Numbered from the stretch's first letter, positions 44,804-57,000 are shown. The stretch: DNA of 64,000 nt from Nyssa sinensis (GCA_008638375.1 CM018051.1:29075344-29139343), one strand, 5' to 3'. Numbers and translations are program-made. Notes: generated by a model from the sequence alone, not told the origin.

Positions 44804-45080
44804 GTAATGTATTAGTCTTTTATGTGATGTTAGCGACTTCGTGAAATTCATTGTGGTTGGTGAAATGGTGACATTGTGGCTTGAAAAATATGTTAAGTTG
44901 TGTGGTTATGATCTATGTTATGTGAAGCATGGTACGGAAATTTAAAGTTATGAATCATGTGGGGTTTAAAGGCATGACTTGAAAATGCACACCATGTGTT
45001 TGATCATTTGTCACATTGAATTTGCATGATGAAATCATGGCATGGTGAAATTCTTTGGACACATGGTGTGAGTTGAGCAC
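44804..45080 (+). repeat. Solo LTR T', segment between LINE L1a and LTR T
   Basis: Continues T' after the L1a insertion and ends in AGCAC (45076-45080), where LTR T is inserted. Reverse-complementing 28309-27014 continues it (AGCACGAAGTGCTATGC…), ending in CGTGACA. No coding frame. Confidence 0.68.
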
Positions 45081-48066
45081 TGTCACGACCCGAATTTCGC
45101 CTCGTGTGGATCCCGGATCGCGACCGCCGCCCCATGGCCCGAAGGCCTCGGGACAAGGCTCGTATCTGCAGCGGTATCGAATAGATGTGCTTCATGTGGT
45201 TGCGGAAGCGTGAAAATTTTTTCTTTTCTTTTCTCATTTGCACATCCGTCCGATACTGCCGCTATTCACAATGGTACACATGATCATACATTCAGAGCAT
45301 AACTAAAACTTAAAAGACTTCATAATTACAATCTTAATTCAGCTGCCCCGTGGGGCTTAATACATATCCTTAAATTGTCTGCTAATACAAAATGTACTAA
45401 TTAGAGTTCATGTGATTTCCCAAAAGAACTACTTAAGCAAATCTTCCCAAAAAGCTAGACTCATCCCCATCGTCTTCAAAAATCAATCTGCCATCAGTCA
45501 CCTGAAAGGGGGCGGATAAAAATTCGGGTAAGCTAATCTAAGCTTGTGAGTAATTCCTGCATTCGTCATAGGGTTTTCAACTAGTAGTGGTTTAGCACAT
45601 GAGAGTTTATAAAATACTCACTACCAATTGCTCGTACATTTTAGAACACAGAGTATATGCATTCTTAAAACAGATAGCTTTGAAACATTTAAAGCATTCA
45701 AGCTAAATACACATTTCTTCAAATAGAGCATATGCAATTTAAAAGCATATAAACACGTATGACAAAATGGGGGTGGAAACCTACTTCCATTTCCAAAAAC
45801 ATTTGTCATCTTTTCTCTTTGATTAGGTGGAATCTGTTTCGAACCAGACTCCCATTTTACTGTCAATGCTGTCAATGATATTTGCCTGGGGGATTAGATC
45901 CTGCTACCGGGCATGTACTGTTGAATCCCGAAGGATTTCAACCATCATAGGGGGTGGTACTTAGTACCGTTTATCTTATAAAACATTTATCACATGGCTA
46001 CTTCAATAGAGGCTTTTCATGAATATTGAAAACATGAAATATACAATTTCTACGATAGGGCTTCAATACTTGAAATAATCAAATTCAGAACATTTAAAAG
46101 AAATTTGCATTTTCAACTGGACATGCTAAATATTTCCAAGAAAAGAATTGAATATAAAACATTTAACCAGCATGTCATATCAGAACAATTTAAAAACAGG
46201 AATCAAAAACTGAATTTGATATTCAAATGCTTCGCATGACTTGAACTTAAAACTTCTTCAAATATTTGGAGTTAAATCTCCATTTCAAACACAGGGTTAC
46301 TCACCTCGGTCCTTTAGGGTTAGTGCTAAAAATGCACTTTCCCACTTCCCTTGTAGTTCCTAAGAACAATTCATAAACAATCTCATCAACATCACTTTCA
46401 TTACAATATCACCTAATGATGCTTCTTATCTTATGCTTAGATCGCATTAATCCTAACCGACTTCATAAATTTCTTATGTACTTAATTCAACTCACACTTT
46501 TAACCTATGACACAATTTAATGTGTTAGGAATTTAATTTATTTTAACTTTTAAAGCTATACTCTTCTGGTAGCTCCATTAACTTTAATTTAAATTTAATT
46601 ACTTCACATGTTAACGCGTCGTGTCTTCTCGCACCTCATTTCCTCGTACTTGCCTTAGTTTAGTACTTCGGCAATATTTCAGTTTATAGTCATCTGACTG
46701 ATGCTATTCATCAAATTTTATGTCTCTTTATTTTAGACACTTCTTTTGGTGGAATGGACTTTACCATTGAGTCCGGAACGTCGAAGAAAGTCAATTTAGG
46801 CTTTCTTAGAATTTAATTTGGCTTAGGACATGTTAGGGGCAATTTGGTAATTTATACTTCAACGTGTCTAAATTTTTTGGACTCCCCTCTCGTGAAACGG
46901 ACCCCACCATTAGATTCATAATGTTCCAAATAGTCAAAATCTACTATTTATTTATTTTATTTGGACCTCGTTTGACTCATTTATGGGGCAGGGGTATTTT
47001 AGTCATTTTGACATTTTTACGGGTCTTTAAATTTTTTGGGACCTCATCTCATGTCGTGGACCTCACCAATGGACTTAGGAGGTCTGAGATAGTAGAAATA
47101 CATATATAACTCATCTCATTTGGACACCGAGTCATTTTGGAGCATTTAATTTAATTAAATTAAATTTATAAAGTATGACATATATATATTTAGTGTGCAA
47201 TATGTTACAGGTCGAATAGGGTGGCACGCTGGCCAGTGTGTCACCTCCCTCCCAATAGATACCACGTTCGAATCCCAATAGGTGTAGTCGCACCTTTTTA
47301 TTTTCTGGTTTTATTAAATATACATTATATATATATATTTTGTCACGCATATATCACACGCGTGCGCGTGGCCGAGTGGTAAGGGAGGTCAGTCGCGCAT
47401 GAGGTCAGGGGTTCGAATCCCAGGGGCCGCGGCTCCTCAACCTCTTTTTCTTATTTTCGTTGAAACAAACAACGAACAGGGGTCTAAAACGCGTATAGGC
47501 TTCCTTATCCGTATACAGAATATTAAATGGGGTCCAATACGCATAGCCAAACAGGTCGCTCAGGGTTTAAAAACCCTTAAGCCCAAAACGACGTCGCCTC
47601 ATTAATTCGGTGGCAGCTTTAAACGTTGCCACGCGTCCGAGTCAACACGGTCAGGGCTTTTAAAACCGAGTTGACTCACCATCGTCTTCCCCACGACTTC
47701 CCACTGTTGCCCTAATTCCCGTCTTCCTTTTTCTTTAGTTTCGTGAGTTTTGGGTTGTTCAAACCCTACTGTTTTTAACCCAATCGATTTCTAAGACACT
47801 AAGGATCCGCTTGGCATTCGTTTTAGGGTTTGAAATGGTCCAACGAGCTCGGGAAGGGGGTCGATAATTCCCACCTGCAACTGGTTGGTAAACCTTTGTT
47901 TCTTCACTATTTTTAGCGTGGTTTGGTTCTGTGTGACCCTCAAGTTAAGGGGATTCAACCTCCATTCTCAGAAAAAGGTTTAATGGTCGATTTTTAATAT
48001 GGGCCATCAAGACCCGAACCTGCAACTCGACTTTTGAGGGTCATTTATTTAGGTTTTTGGTCGTGT
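45081..48066 (-). repeat. Solo LTR T, second part (minus), ends at inversion breakpoint
   Basis: Starts TGTCACGACCCGAATTTCGCC after AGCAC and is collinear with T1 and T2 up to 'ggtcgtgtgt' near 48066, aligned with 'gatcgcgta' at about 9005 in T1. The rest of the LTR, from the aligned next base, is at 33254 going left. Together the two parts make one LTR. 48067-48077 ('acagtcacc' region) is filler of unknown origin before element B resumes. Confidence 0.75.
47369..47420 (+). other. tRNA-like sequence with A- and B-box in LTR T
   Basis: TGGCCGAGTGGTAAGG resembles an A box and GGGGTTCGAATCCC, about 36 bases on, a B box, in the spacing of a tRNA or tRNA-derived SINE. A weaker copy lies just upstream (about 47230-47280, ACGTTCGAATCCC). 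No complete cloverleaf with paired acceptor stem could be drawn, so I do not call a tRNA gene. Similar boxes occur at the same place in T1 (about 8230 and 8310-8380), T2 (32836-32900) and at 51122-51183. Confidence 0.5.
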
Positions 48067-48077
48067 GTACAGTCACC

Positions 48078-48892
48078 TTTTGGAAGGTTTTGTGGGGAAA
48101 AATAGGTACCAAGCTTTTATTTTCCACCACTTGTCATCCACTGATTGACGAACAGACTGAAGTAGTCAACAGGACTCTAACTCAACTCTTAAGTAGTCAA
48201 CATGACTCTAAATCAACTCTTATGCACTGTCATTCAAAAGAATTTAAAAACTTGGGAGGACTGTTTGCCATTTATAGAGTTTGCATATAATAGGACTATG
48301 CATACTAGTACTTATTATTCTCCCTTCGAAATTGTTTATGGTTTTAATCCACTTACTCCTTTAGATTTGATGCCTTTACCTATTGATGACAGGAGTAGCT
48401 TGGATGGACACAGGAAGGCTGAATTGGTGAATTCGATTCATGAAAGGGTACGGCTTCAAATTTTCACAGAAGAATGAAAAGTTTGCTTCCCAAGCCAATA
48501 AAGGGCGAAGGCGTGTCATCTTCGAACCTAGAGATTGGGTTTGGGTTCACATGCGCAAAGAAAGATTCCTAGCCTATAGAAGAACTAAATTGCATCCTCA
48601 AGAAGATGGACCTTTCCAAATCCTTGAGAAAATTAATGACAACGCTTATAAAGTGGATCTTCCAAGTGAGTATAATGTTTCTGCTACTTTCAATGTTTCT
48701 GATCTCTCTCCCTTTGATGCAGGTGACGATTCGAGGTCGAATCCTTTTGAGGAGAGGGGGAATGATAGGCACCATGGTGGACCGAGTCTTAAAGATCCTT
48801 TACAAGTTTCAGATGGGCCAATCACAACGTCGAGAGCTAAGAAGATCAAGGAAACAATGCAAGGATTGGTGCAATCCACTTGGGACAAGTAA
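48078..48892 (+). pseudogene. Element B integrase C-terminus, extending into the 3' LTR
   Basis: Resumes integrase at [11 protein letters not shown] and continues in broken frames through [44 protein letters not shown], the GPF-like GPFQILEKINDNAYKVDL, then NPFEERGND and, inside the LTR from 48763, GPITTSRAKKIKETMQGL to a stop at 48892. A 31-bp tandem duplication at about 48159-48220 and other shifts break it. Pol running on into the 3' LTR by about 43 codons is a feature reported for CRM-type chromoviruses. No classical chromodomain is evident. Confidence 0.87.
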
Positions 48893-49022
48893 TCGAACAA
48901 GTTCCCAACATTCACGATGGGCTTGAAAGAAGAAGAACCAGCTTTAGTCGATGTGATACAAGCTACAGAGGGTGGCAGCATAGCCTAGTGGTTTTGTATA
49001 GAATTTTTATATCATTAAGTAT
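48763..49022 (+). repeat. 3' LTR of element B, truncated
   Basis: Starts TGATAGGCACCATGGTGG after a purine-rich 'gaggagagggggaa' polypurine tract (48749-48762). It matches the first 262 bp of the 5' LTR and shares its 9-bp deletion, then is lost at about 49022. The missing end and the missing remainder of LINE L1c imply a deletion or insertion at this point. Confidence 0.88.
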
Positions 49023-51480
49023 AACACATCATTTTCAATAGCACAGTTCAAATATCAAAACACAAGGCAGCTAATGAAGAGTTGTTCACAAAACGTATAG
49101 TAGCATATGCACTTCTTGAAAACATGGTTCAGATAATTAACATAGAATGGATAACGCAACATCGAATAACAAATACACACGAGAAGGTACTCTTGAAATC
49201 TGATTATGAATGATGGATAATACGAGACGAATAACGGATACATATTACACACATCGAAGAATCACATATTGAGTCGGAACACTATGTGGGTAAGTCTCAT
49301 CAAGAGTTGGAGCGCCATGTAGGTAAGACTCAATCATTAATTCCATAACGAGTCAGAGCGCCATGTGGGTAAGTCTCATCACAAGAGTCGGAGCGCCACA
49401 AGGGTAAACCTCGTGTAGACACAAGAATCGAGTCAAAATGCCATGGGGATAAGTCTCATTACAAGAGTCGGAGTGCCACATGGGTAGGTCTCACACAGAC
49501 ATATGATTGGATCAAAAGAAGTATGATTCAGGTTATATAGTCAAAATTGGTTCTCACAGATCATTTTTCTCATTGAAAGGGGTGCCATGGTTTATAGACA
49601 TTTTTTTTAAAGAATTTCGCCGGGATTCAACGCATACAGCATCTTTCAAATTAGTACATAAGAAAGTTATTTCAAGATGTAATCACGAAGATCATAGCTC
49701 TCAGATATTTTATAAAGTGCAAAATAGACATTTTAAGTAAATATATAAATTCATAAGGTAGACATTTGGAAGCAGGATGTAAAATCCACAGATTCAAGAT
49801 ACCAGATTACTCACCTCAAGTTCTCAGCCTATTTCTTTATTCTCGTTTCCCTTGTCCTTAGTTCCTAGATCCATAAGTCAATGCACATAACTTCATATTA
49901 GAACATAACTGAAACATTACTATTGGACATTTATTAATTTTTTGTAACTAAATTTTCCCTAACAGACTCTATTTATGGGTCTAGTAGCCTTAAAAACTTT
50001 AAGTTAGGTCCCAAACCCGAATCCAAAACCGACCCGACCCGCACTGTTCATCTTCTTTCCCCTGTCCCTATCACTGTTGCCCTAATTCTACAAATTTTAA
50101 AATTCTATTTCGTGAGGTTTTGAGGCTATTTCTTCTCTGCTTCTGATTCTAACCATCTTTTAATATCCCAACTTAGGTTTTCTCGTTGATTTGGGAGGTC
50201 GAGGTGAGCTAAATAGCTTTGTTGAAACTTCAGGGTAATTCTGGATAATGGCTTCGTTCATAGCCGTTTTTCCATGAAACTATACGATCCTTGACCTAAT
50301 TTGATTATCTTCTTAGGGGTTTTAAAACCACATTCTAAGAATCAAGGTTAGTGCTTGATTTCAAGAAGTCGAGTTTTGGGTCGTGATTGTAACTTAGTGT
50401 ATCTCCTCCATTGCTAGCCCATTGTTTATGATCTTTGATGTTTTGAGATCCTTGGAGCATCTGGTTCAAGTCCTAACCCAACAAACCTAGATTAGTTCCA
50501 ATCGGTTCAGACCCAAACCTTGAAGCTGCCATTAATGGCGGATTCTCACGAATCTTACTGTTCTAGGCCCTATTAGCTCTCATTTTCACTCCCAAGCTAC
50601 GATATATCACTAACAAAGACCATGCATATGTTTAACTCCACCAAATAACTTGTAAACAATATATTTTTCCTACAGAAAGAAATTTGGGTTTGAGTGTATT
50701 ACCTTCTACAGTGAAGCTTCCCCCCTTTTTTGGCTCAGTCCTGAGCTTTCTAAGTTTCTTGGGGTTGGTTCAGGATTGCATGCAACCTTTCTTTTCTTCC
50801 TTCCCTTCTTCTTCTTCTTCTTCTTCTTCTTCTTCTTCTTCTTCTTCTGCTTCCTCCTTCCTCTTTCATTATCTCTTTCTGTCTTTCTCTCTCTAGTTGC
50901 ACGCACACAAGGTCCAGTTTTGACTTGACACCTTCATGCAAGTCTGATTTGCTAACTATATAAACTCAAGACTTGCGTACAAATGATGAGGGATTTGCAT
51001 GAATCCTTATTGGCTAAAGGAGGGGTGCAATGGGGTGTTGACACCTCATTGCTTCAACACTTTTCCACCTAACTCCATGTTACATGCTTTTCTTTTGGCT
51101 ATCATAGCACATGTGTGTTGATAGCCTAGTGGGTTTAGGCCTTCTATAAGTCTCTTGGTGGACTAGGTCTTAGGTTCAATTCCTTGGGCCAACACTTTGG
51201 CCTACTTTTCTTCTTTTTCTTTATTTGCCTTTAGTTAGGCTTTTGTGCTCTAATCTAGTTGTTACTATTGTACTTGTTTTATTTATTTTCTTCATATATC
51301 GGTTTCACTAGTAGGCAAGTCGTAATCTTATTATTTTTGTAGCCTTTATTTCCTTGATTTAATTTTCTTTAATCATTATTTTACTTCTTAAAGCCTCTAA
51401 TATTTAATTAGTGACTTAATCACCACCTCATTGGACCAAACTCCTAACCAATCAGGTTTTATGCACCACCCTCATAATGT
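49023..51480 (-). repeat. Degenerate chromovirus-type LTR sequence, minus orientation
   Basis: Shares with T1/T2 the order of landmarks in minus orientation: 'tcactgttgccctaatt', 'tttcgtgaggttttg' (about 50105), 'ggttcagacccaaacctt', and tRNA-like boxes at 51122-51183. No clean termini or target duplications were found. A six-unit array 'gagtcggagcgccatgtgg' lies at 49271-49503 and a TTC microsatellite at about 50808-50848. No gene seen. Confidence 0.6.
49271..49503. repeat. Tandem array of about six units, 35-45 bp
   Basis: Units share GAGTCGGAGCGCCATGTGGG followed by TAAGTCTCATCACAA, with several variants. It resembles no coding motif and sits in LTR-like DNA. Confidence 0.75.
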
Positions 51481-54024
51481 GTGATAAGATCTTAAGTGTG
51501 TGTGTGTGTGGGTATAGATTCAGACACTAGTGTGTTGTGAAGTTTGGTGTATTTTTAGACATGTAAAGAGAGAGGAAATCTAGAGAGAGAGAGAGAGTAG
51601 AGAGAGAAAGAGGAGAAATGAAGAAGGAATGAAGGAACCTACCTTGGATGGTTATTAGGGCTTGAAGAAGACCACCCACCAACTAGAGCCAAACCAAGAG
51701 GGAAGGAATAAGAAGAAACAGAGGAGAGAGAAACTGGGGTCTAGAGAGAGAAAATGGCGAAAAAGGCAAAATAGGTAACATCCTTATTGATTATATGTTT
51801 CTGTCAATTTATTTAATTAGAATATGAAGATTTGGTGAATAAATGAACTGAAATCATGAGGAAAACCTTAGGAACAGAGGCAAACCGCCATTAACAAAGC
51901 TTCAAAAGCTTGCCTTGAAACCAAGTTAAACAAACCCATTTGTGAGATCAAGGACCAAAACTAGACCAAAAGTGGATCACAAAGAAACAAAAACCACACG
52001 TTTTGGCCTAGAAATGAGAATTTTATAGGGAGTTGTACGTCTAGGGTAATAATCGGCCAATTATGAAAACGAATGTATTCTATGAATTCTAAGGTAGGGA
52101 CTTGTAGCCCCTTAAAACTAGAGATGAATGGGCCAAGAAAGAACCATTTTGGTCTACTGTGCAATGAGGAAAATGGAATTACATTTTTTTACCGAACAAC
52201 GAGCTTCACCGAAGCTCGCTATTTAGGGCCTTCTTGATGATGATAATTGGTCCTAAGAGATGAAAATGATGTTCAGATGTGTTGGGGTGAAGAAACGATC
52301 CAAAATCATGTAGAAAACCACAAAGGTTATTGAGAAATTCCAGTTTTTGGTCACCGTTGCCGGAGAAAGTGACTGGAACACTCGCCGAAAAAATAAGGGA
52401 GAAGATACTGTGTAGGTCGGGTCATTCGGGTCAGATCCTGTTCAGGTCCTGACCGAAAAATGAACGGATCTAGTTTAAATGAAACGATAACATTTTGATA
52501 AAATGGTGTTGACGTCAACATGACACAGAGAACAGGTTGGGTCGGTTGGTTCACCCCTCTTTTGGACTGGTTCACTTGGAAATGGTTTAGACCGAACGAT
52601 CTGTGTTTTAAAGGTTTATGAAATTATGATTTGAGCCCCCAAATTTCTGTTAATTACGAAAAGACCGAGAAAATTAATTAAGAATTAATTTTAAATTCTT
52701 TTAATTATAAGAGAAGTTACCAAAATGCCCTTGAGTAAAAAATAGGTCAAATGAAGGCCAATTGAAATAATAGAAGAGTCTAACCCAATGTTTTTGGGCG
52801 TTCCAAACTCAATGGCAGAGCCCGATTTGTGAAATTAGATCCCAAAAAATATGAACGGGCAAATTGGAATAATTATAATTATATTTTAATGATCAATTAA
52901 GCTATCAATTAGACTCCGATGACTATGAAAATACATACCTTAGCATTTTGGGACATTCTAGACCCAATGTGGGATTCGTTTTATGAAACGAAGTCCCAAA
53001 AGCCAGTTAAATGTCAGAGATAACATATTCTAACTTTCTTTGACATTCCAGACTCAACAGTGTAGTCCATTTTAACAAACAAAGTACCAAAAGATGGGAC
53101 ACGCGAAAGTATAAAATTATAGAAATGCCCCTAGGCTTAATATAAGCCACAAATAGGCTAATTAAGATCTGGAAAAACCTCAATTAATTATATTCGATAT
53201 TACGGGATTGACGATGACATCCTTTTGAGAAAAAAAAGACTCGGTAACAAACTAAAAAATGACAAATACGTCCTAAAGGCTTAATGAAGTACCAAAAATG
53301 TATAGATGAAATTAAAAGGTCCATATAAATGTTATAGGGACCGACTGGACTCAAAAATGAAGTTTGGATACGTAAATTGTGTACGGAGAAATATGGGATA
53401 TTAAAAGTGTAAATTACTATTATGCTCTTGAAAGACCAAATAAGTTATAAAGCATCAAGAACTTTAAATTGAAAATTTGAGAATCTCTTAATTGATTAGA
53501 CAAAGTTCAAAAGAACTTAAAACGCTGAATAAAGGTACTTGAAATTAGAATGAATACTAATTCAATATACGATGTATTTTTTATCCATGATTATAAGATC
53601 ACCCAAATGATGGAAAAATGGAACAAGTCTATGGGATAGCTATTATGGTACCAATATGGGAATGCAATGCTAAGAACCCAATATAAGTAAATTCGAAACC
53701 TAATATGTGGATTTCTACTCTGCCAATCCTTATTTCTTGACATTATGTATCAATAAATTGCTTTGAGTCCACGAACTATTGTTCACTGTGATTTCCATGT
53801 TGTGAAATTTTTTATCTGTTGATATTCTATTGATTGTGAATATCTATGTGTCCTTGACTCTTTGGTTTTATCTTTTTTTTTTTTTTATCATTGTGATCCC
53901 TTTTGTTGTGGACATTTGTAATCTATGTATATGTACCTACCTTGTGGAATCTTTTTTCTGAAGACACTATTTGCCACTACCCGGGGTTGTGCTTGTCATA
54001 ATACCCATTTTGTGATGCTGATGA
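51481..54024 (+). repeat. Degenerate chromovirus-type LTR sequence, plus orientation
   Basis: Landmarks in the same order as the T4 LTR: GT and GA microsatellites (51497-51600), a 'gttgccggagaaagtgactgg' stretch near 52358 similar to 55330, 'ggttggttcacccc', and repeated 'cattccagactcaacagtg' motifs (52800, 52965, 53050). It ends at 54024 where another LTR start is inserted. No coding frame of substance. Confidence 0.6.
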
Positions 54025-54069
54025 TGTAACACCCCGACCTGAATATGGGATCATCGAGTCGTGGGTTAT
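54025..54069 (+). repeat. LTR start stub (T3) interrupted by T4
   Basis: TGTAACACCCCGACCTGAATATGG… is a chromovirus LTR start like 28310, cut after 45 bases by T4. The last five bases, GTTAT (54065-54069), should be the T4 target duplication; its partner is beyond the window. Confidence 0.7.
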
Positions 54070-57000
54070 TGTAATATCCCGACCCGGGATACGTCACGTA
54101 TACCGAGGTAGGTCGGTTGAAATATGTAACTTGAACGGTAAGAAAGGTATATCACGGTATTTCACGAAAATGAATGACTGGAAATGGAAAATGATTGAAA
54201 TGTATAACAGGTGCTGGGTAACACCCGAGCACCCCAGGACATTGCATCGTAAAGCGTGCATGCACGTATTCCATGCATGCCCATGTTTCACAGACACGTA
54301 GTATACTGAAAATTAGTGTATGCATACATGCCCAGAGGTTAAGTATATGCGTATATGTATTGGCGTATAGGTACGTATAAAATATGTATAATTATGGGTT
54401 ATACATGTATATATATATTATATAATGTATTATAATATATATATATATATGTATATATATGTGTGTATTTTAAATTAAAATAAAAAGGAAAAGAAAAGTG
54501 GGCAAAGGCTGCTATCAGCCGTGCAAGTGTGTGTGAGTGGGTGATTATATGTATATATATATATATATATGTATCAAAAAGTGTGTGTGTGTGCACGGTT
54601 CAATGTGTGTGTGTGAGGAGTTGAGTGTATAACACTCAATAGGGAATTGTGGTGACAGAATTAGGTGTTGGAGTGTGTAAGAAGGTCACAGGGCATGGTG
54701 AGGTCTGACTAGAGAGAGAGAGAGAGAGAGAGAAATGAAAAGCTTATTTCATGCATGAGATCTCTCACTCTCGGGAGAAGGAAACCAAAAAGGAAAAGAG
54801 AGTTTTGGAGTGAGAAGGAAGGGGAAAAAATCTGGAGTAGAGGCGCGAGGAAGAGGGGCTCAACACCAAGGGAACCCGAATTTAAAGGTGAGCCACTGTT
54901 TCTGCTTCAAAGTGTTATAGCATGATTTGATTCATTTTGATCATAGGGTCTAAACAAGCATGAAATAAGGAACTAAATGCAAAAAGAATGAGGCTAAATG
55001 GCTAAGAAACCGTGGAGAAAATCCGAGTTGCAGGTTCGGGAGGATAATCGGGTCTCACTGATTTTATGTTTAAAACTTTGCTTTTAGTTTGTAGAAATGT
55101 TTCTAAAAGGTGCAGAAAACATTTAGAATGAAAATGGGGTAAAAACCGTGGCTTGGAAGTCACAAAAATGGAAATGAAGATCTGGCCGGAAAACCGGCCG
55201 GAGCTATTATTCCCTATATTCGTGGGGATTGGAAGGGGTTTAATGGAAATAAAGGGTATGGTTGAGGTCCTTGAGGAAAGGGGAATAAAATGGCATTCAA
55301 AAGTGGTTGAAAAGTGGTCGGATTCCGGTGGTCGTCGCCGGAGAAGGTGACTGCTCACCACCGGAACCCTACCGGACTCTCGGGGAAGACGACCGGAAAG
55401 TCGTGGGGGCTGTCGGGTCGAAACTGAAACGGGTCTGGGTTTGGGTCGGGTCGGTACCCGACCGGATATGAACTGGGCATGATACTATGTCGTTTTATGT
55501 TTTAAAATTAAATGAAATGGGCTTGTTTGGCTATGGGGATAGGAAATAGAAATTGGGTTTGGGCTTATTCCAACCACGGATAAGGGTTAGAACCAGGATA
55601 TTGGAATCCGGTTCTCTGAATGGACTAAACCGTTTGGTTCAGGGGAAGGGCAGACCGGTTTAGGGTTTTTAGGTCTGAACCAACTGGTTCAGACCGCAGC
55701 TTTTAGTAATTGTGAACCGGCCCCAAATGTTTTGAAAAATTACACTGTTGCCCAAACATAAAAAATTAATTAAATATTAATTTTACAATAATGCCCCTAT
55801 TTCAAAATTGGGTCAAACGAAGTCCAAACGATACAAATGAATAGTCAAAACCTATTATCTCGGACGTTCTGAGTCCAATGGTGGGGTCTGTTTTACGAGA
55901 CGGAACCCCGAAGGATAAAATACCGCAAAAGTGCAAAATGACTATTTTGCCCTTTTAGTACAAAAGTCCAAATGGAATTCCGCGAAAGCCTAAACCGACT
56001 TTCTTCGGCATTCCGGACTCAATGGTAAAGTCTAAATTAGTATTTGAAATACTTATGATAGAAAGGCATAAATTTGATGAATAGCATTTATTCTGAAACG
56101 CATTCACTGATATATAGGAAACTCGAAAGGCAAGGGTTTACTCACGGATTCCTGATCTAAAATCACGATAGAGGTAAGTGGATCACTCTCTCTTACATGT
56201 GGTGTTTCCACAAGCCAAGTTTATTCTTATACTGCCAAACTCGTACTCTTGAATGTATTGATATCCTTGTGTTCCACAATTCGATATTTCCTATCTTGTG
56301 GACATTTGACTGACTGATGTATCATTGTTATCATGTTTCACTGTGCTTTGAAAGCACCTCATGTTATTGCTATCCACAATGTGATATTGTTCTATCTTGT
56401 GGACATCGATTGACTGTTGTATCATTGTTATCATGTTGAACCATGCCTTGAAAGGCGTACTGTTATGTTTTCACTGAATCTATGATATTCCATTTTATAC
56501 TTCTATGGAATCACGAATGATCATGATATGTTATGAATACCGGATTTGTGCTCAGTCACAACATCCATCCGATGCTTCTGTATTGACTGGAGACCTAAGG
56601 GTCAAGTCCATGAATGGACAGGTGGCAGGAATGAATTCCTCGAAGGCTTTCCACCGGCAATTGACTGGCATGATCATTGGCATCTCATTGCATTTTCACT
56701 GGCATTGCATTTGCAAATTCACTGGCATGTTACAGAATAAAAGCATCTCTTATGGCTGAAAGAACTTGATTGTTGAATGATATTATTCCTTATGATTCTT
56801 CAAGTCTCGAAAGACTTGCATTGATTGGTTTGATTGTGATCGGTTCATTGTGGCAGTACTTCATTGTTGTTATATTATCATTGAATTCCTTCATATTGAT
56901 ATTATACCCAATACTCCTGATTGTGTATTGTGATCACTGTTCATTGGCCCTCGTGGCAATTGTATTCATTGGCCCTCGTGGCAATTGTTCCATTGGCTAT

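Larger units (their letters stand above)
23284..49022 (+). mobile_element. Chromovirus element B (one element, split, inverted in the middle, with nested insertions)
   Basis: Three B segments complement one another without overlap: 23284-27013 (+; LTR to RT start), 37359-35688 (-; RT to integrase) and 48078-49022 (+; integrase end to 3' LTR). The first joint shares the duplication GTCAT and the second TTTTGGAAGG. Both LTRs share a 9-bp deletion absent from the other B LTRs here, which supports a single element. Its LTRs differ by roughly 9% over 260 bp by eye, so it is old. The primer site is initiator-Met type. Pol continues into the 3' LTR, as described for the CRM chromovirus clade; clade assignment is tentative. 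Confidence 0.8.

Noticed and set aside
47363..47430. Possible tRNA gene
   Set aside because: A- and B-box-like sequences are present but no complete cloverleaf or acceptor stem pairing could be drawn; called tRNA-like only.
49271..49503. CRISPR-like array
   Set aside because: Repeats and spacers are both variable and related, in plant LTR DNA; no cas genes; an ordinary degenerate tandem repeat.
50706..50941. Lys/Arg-rich minus-strand open frames
   Set aside because: Produced by a TTC/GAA microsatellite at 50808-50848.
55002..55361. 119-codon minus-strand open frame, repeated at 63223-63582
   Set aside because: Identical because both are the same stretch of the T4 LTRs; no start context, domain or conservation outside the LTR.
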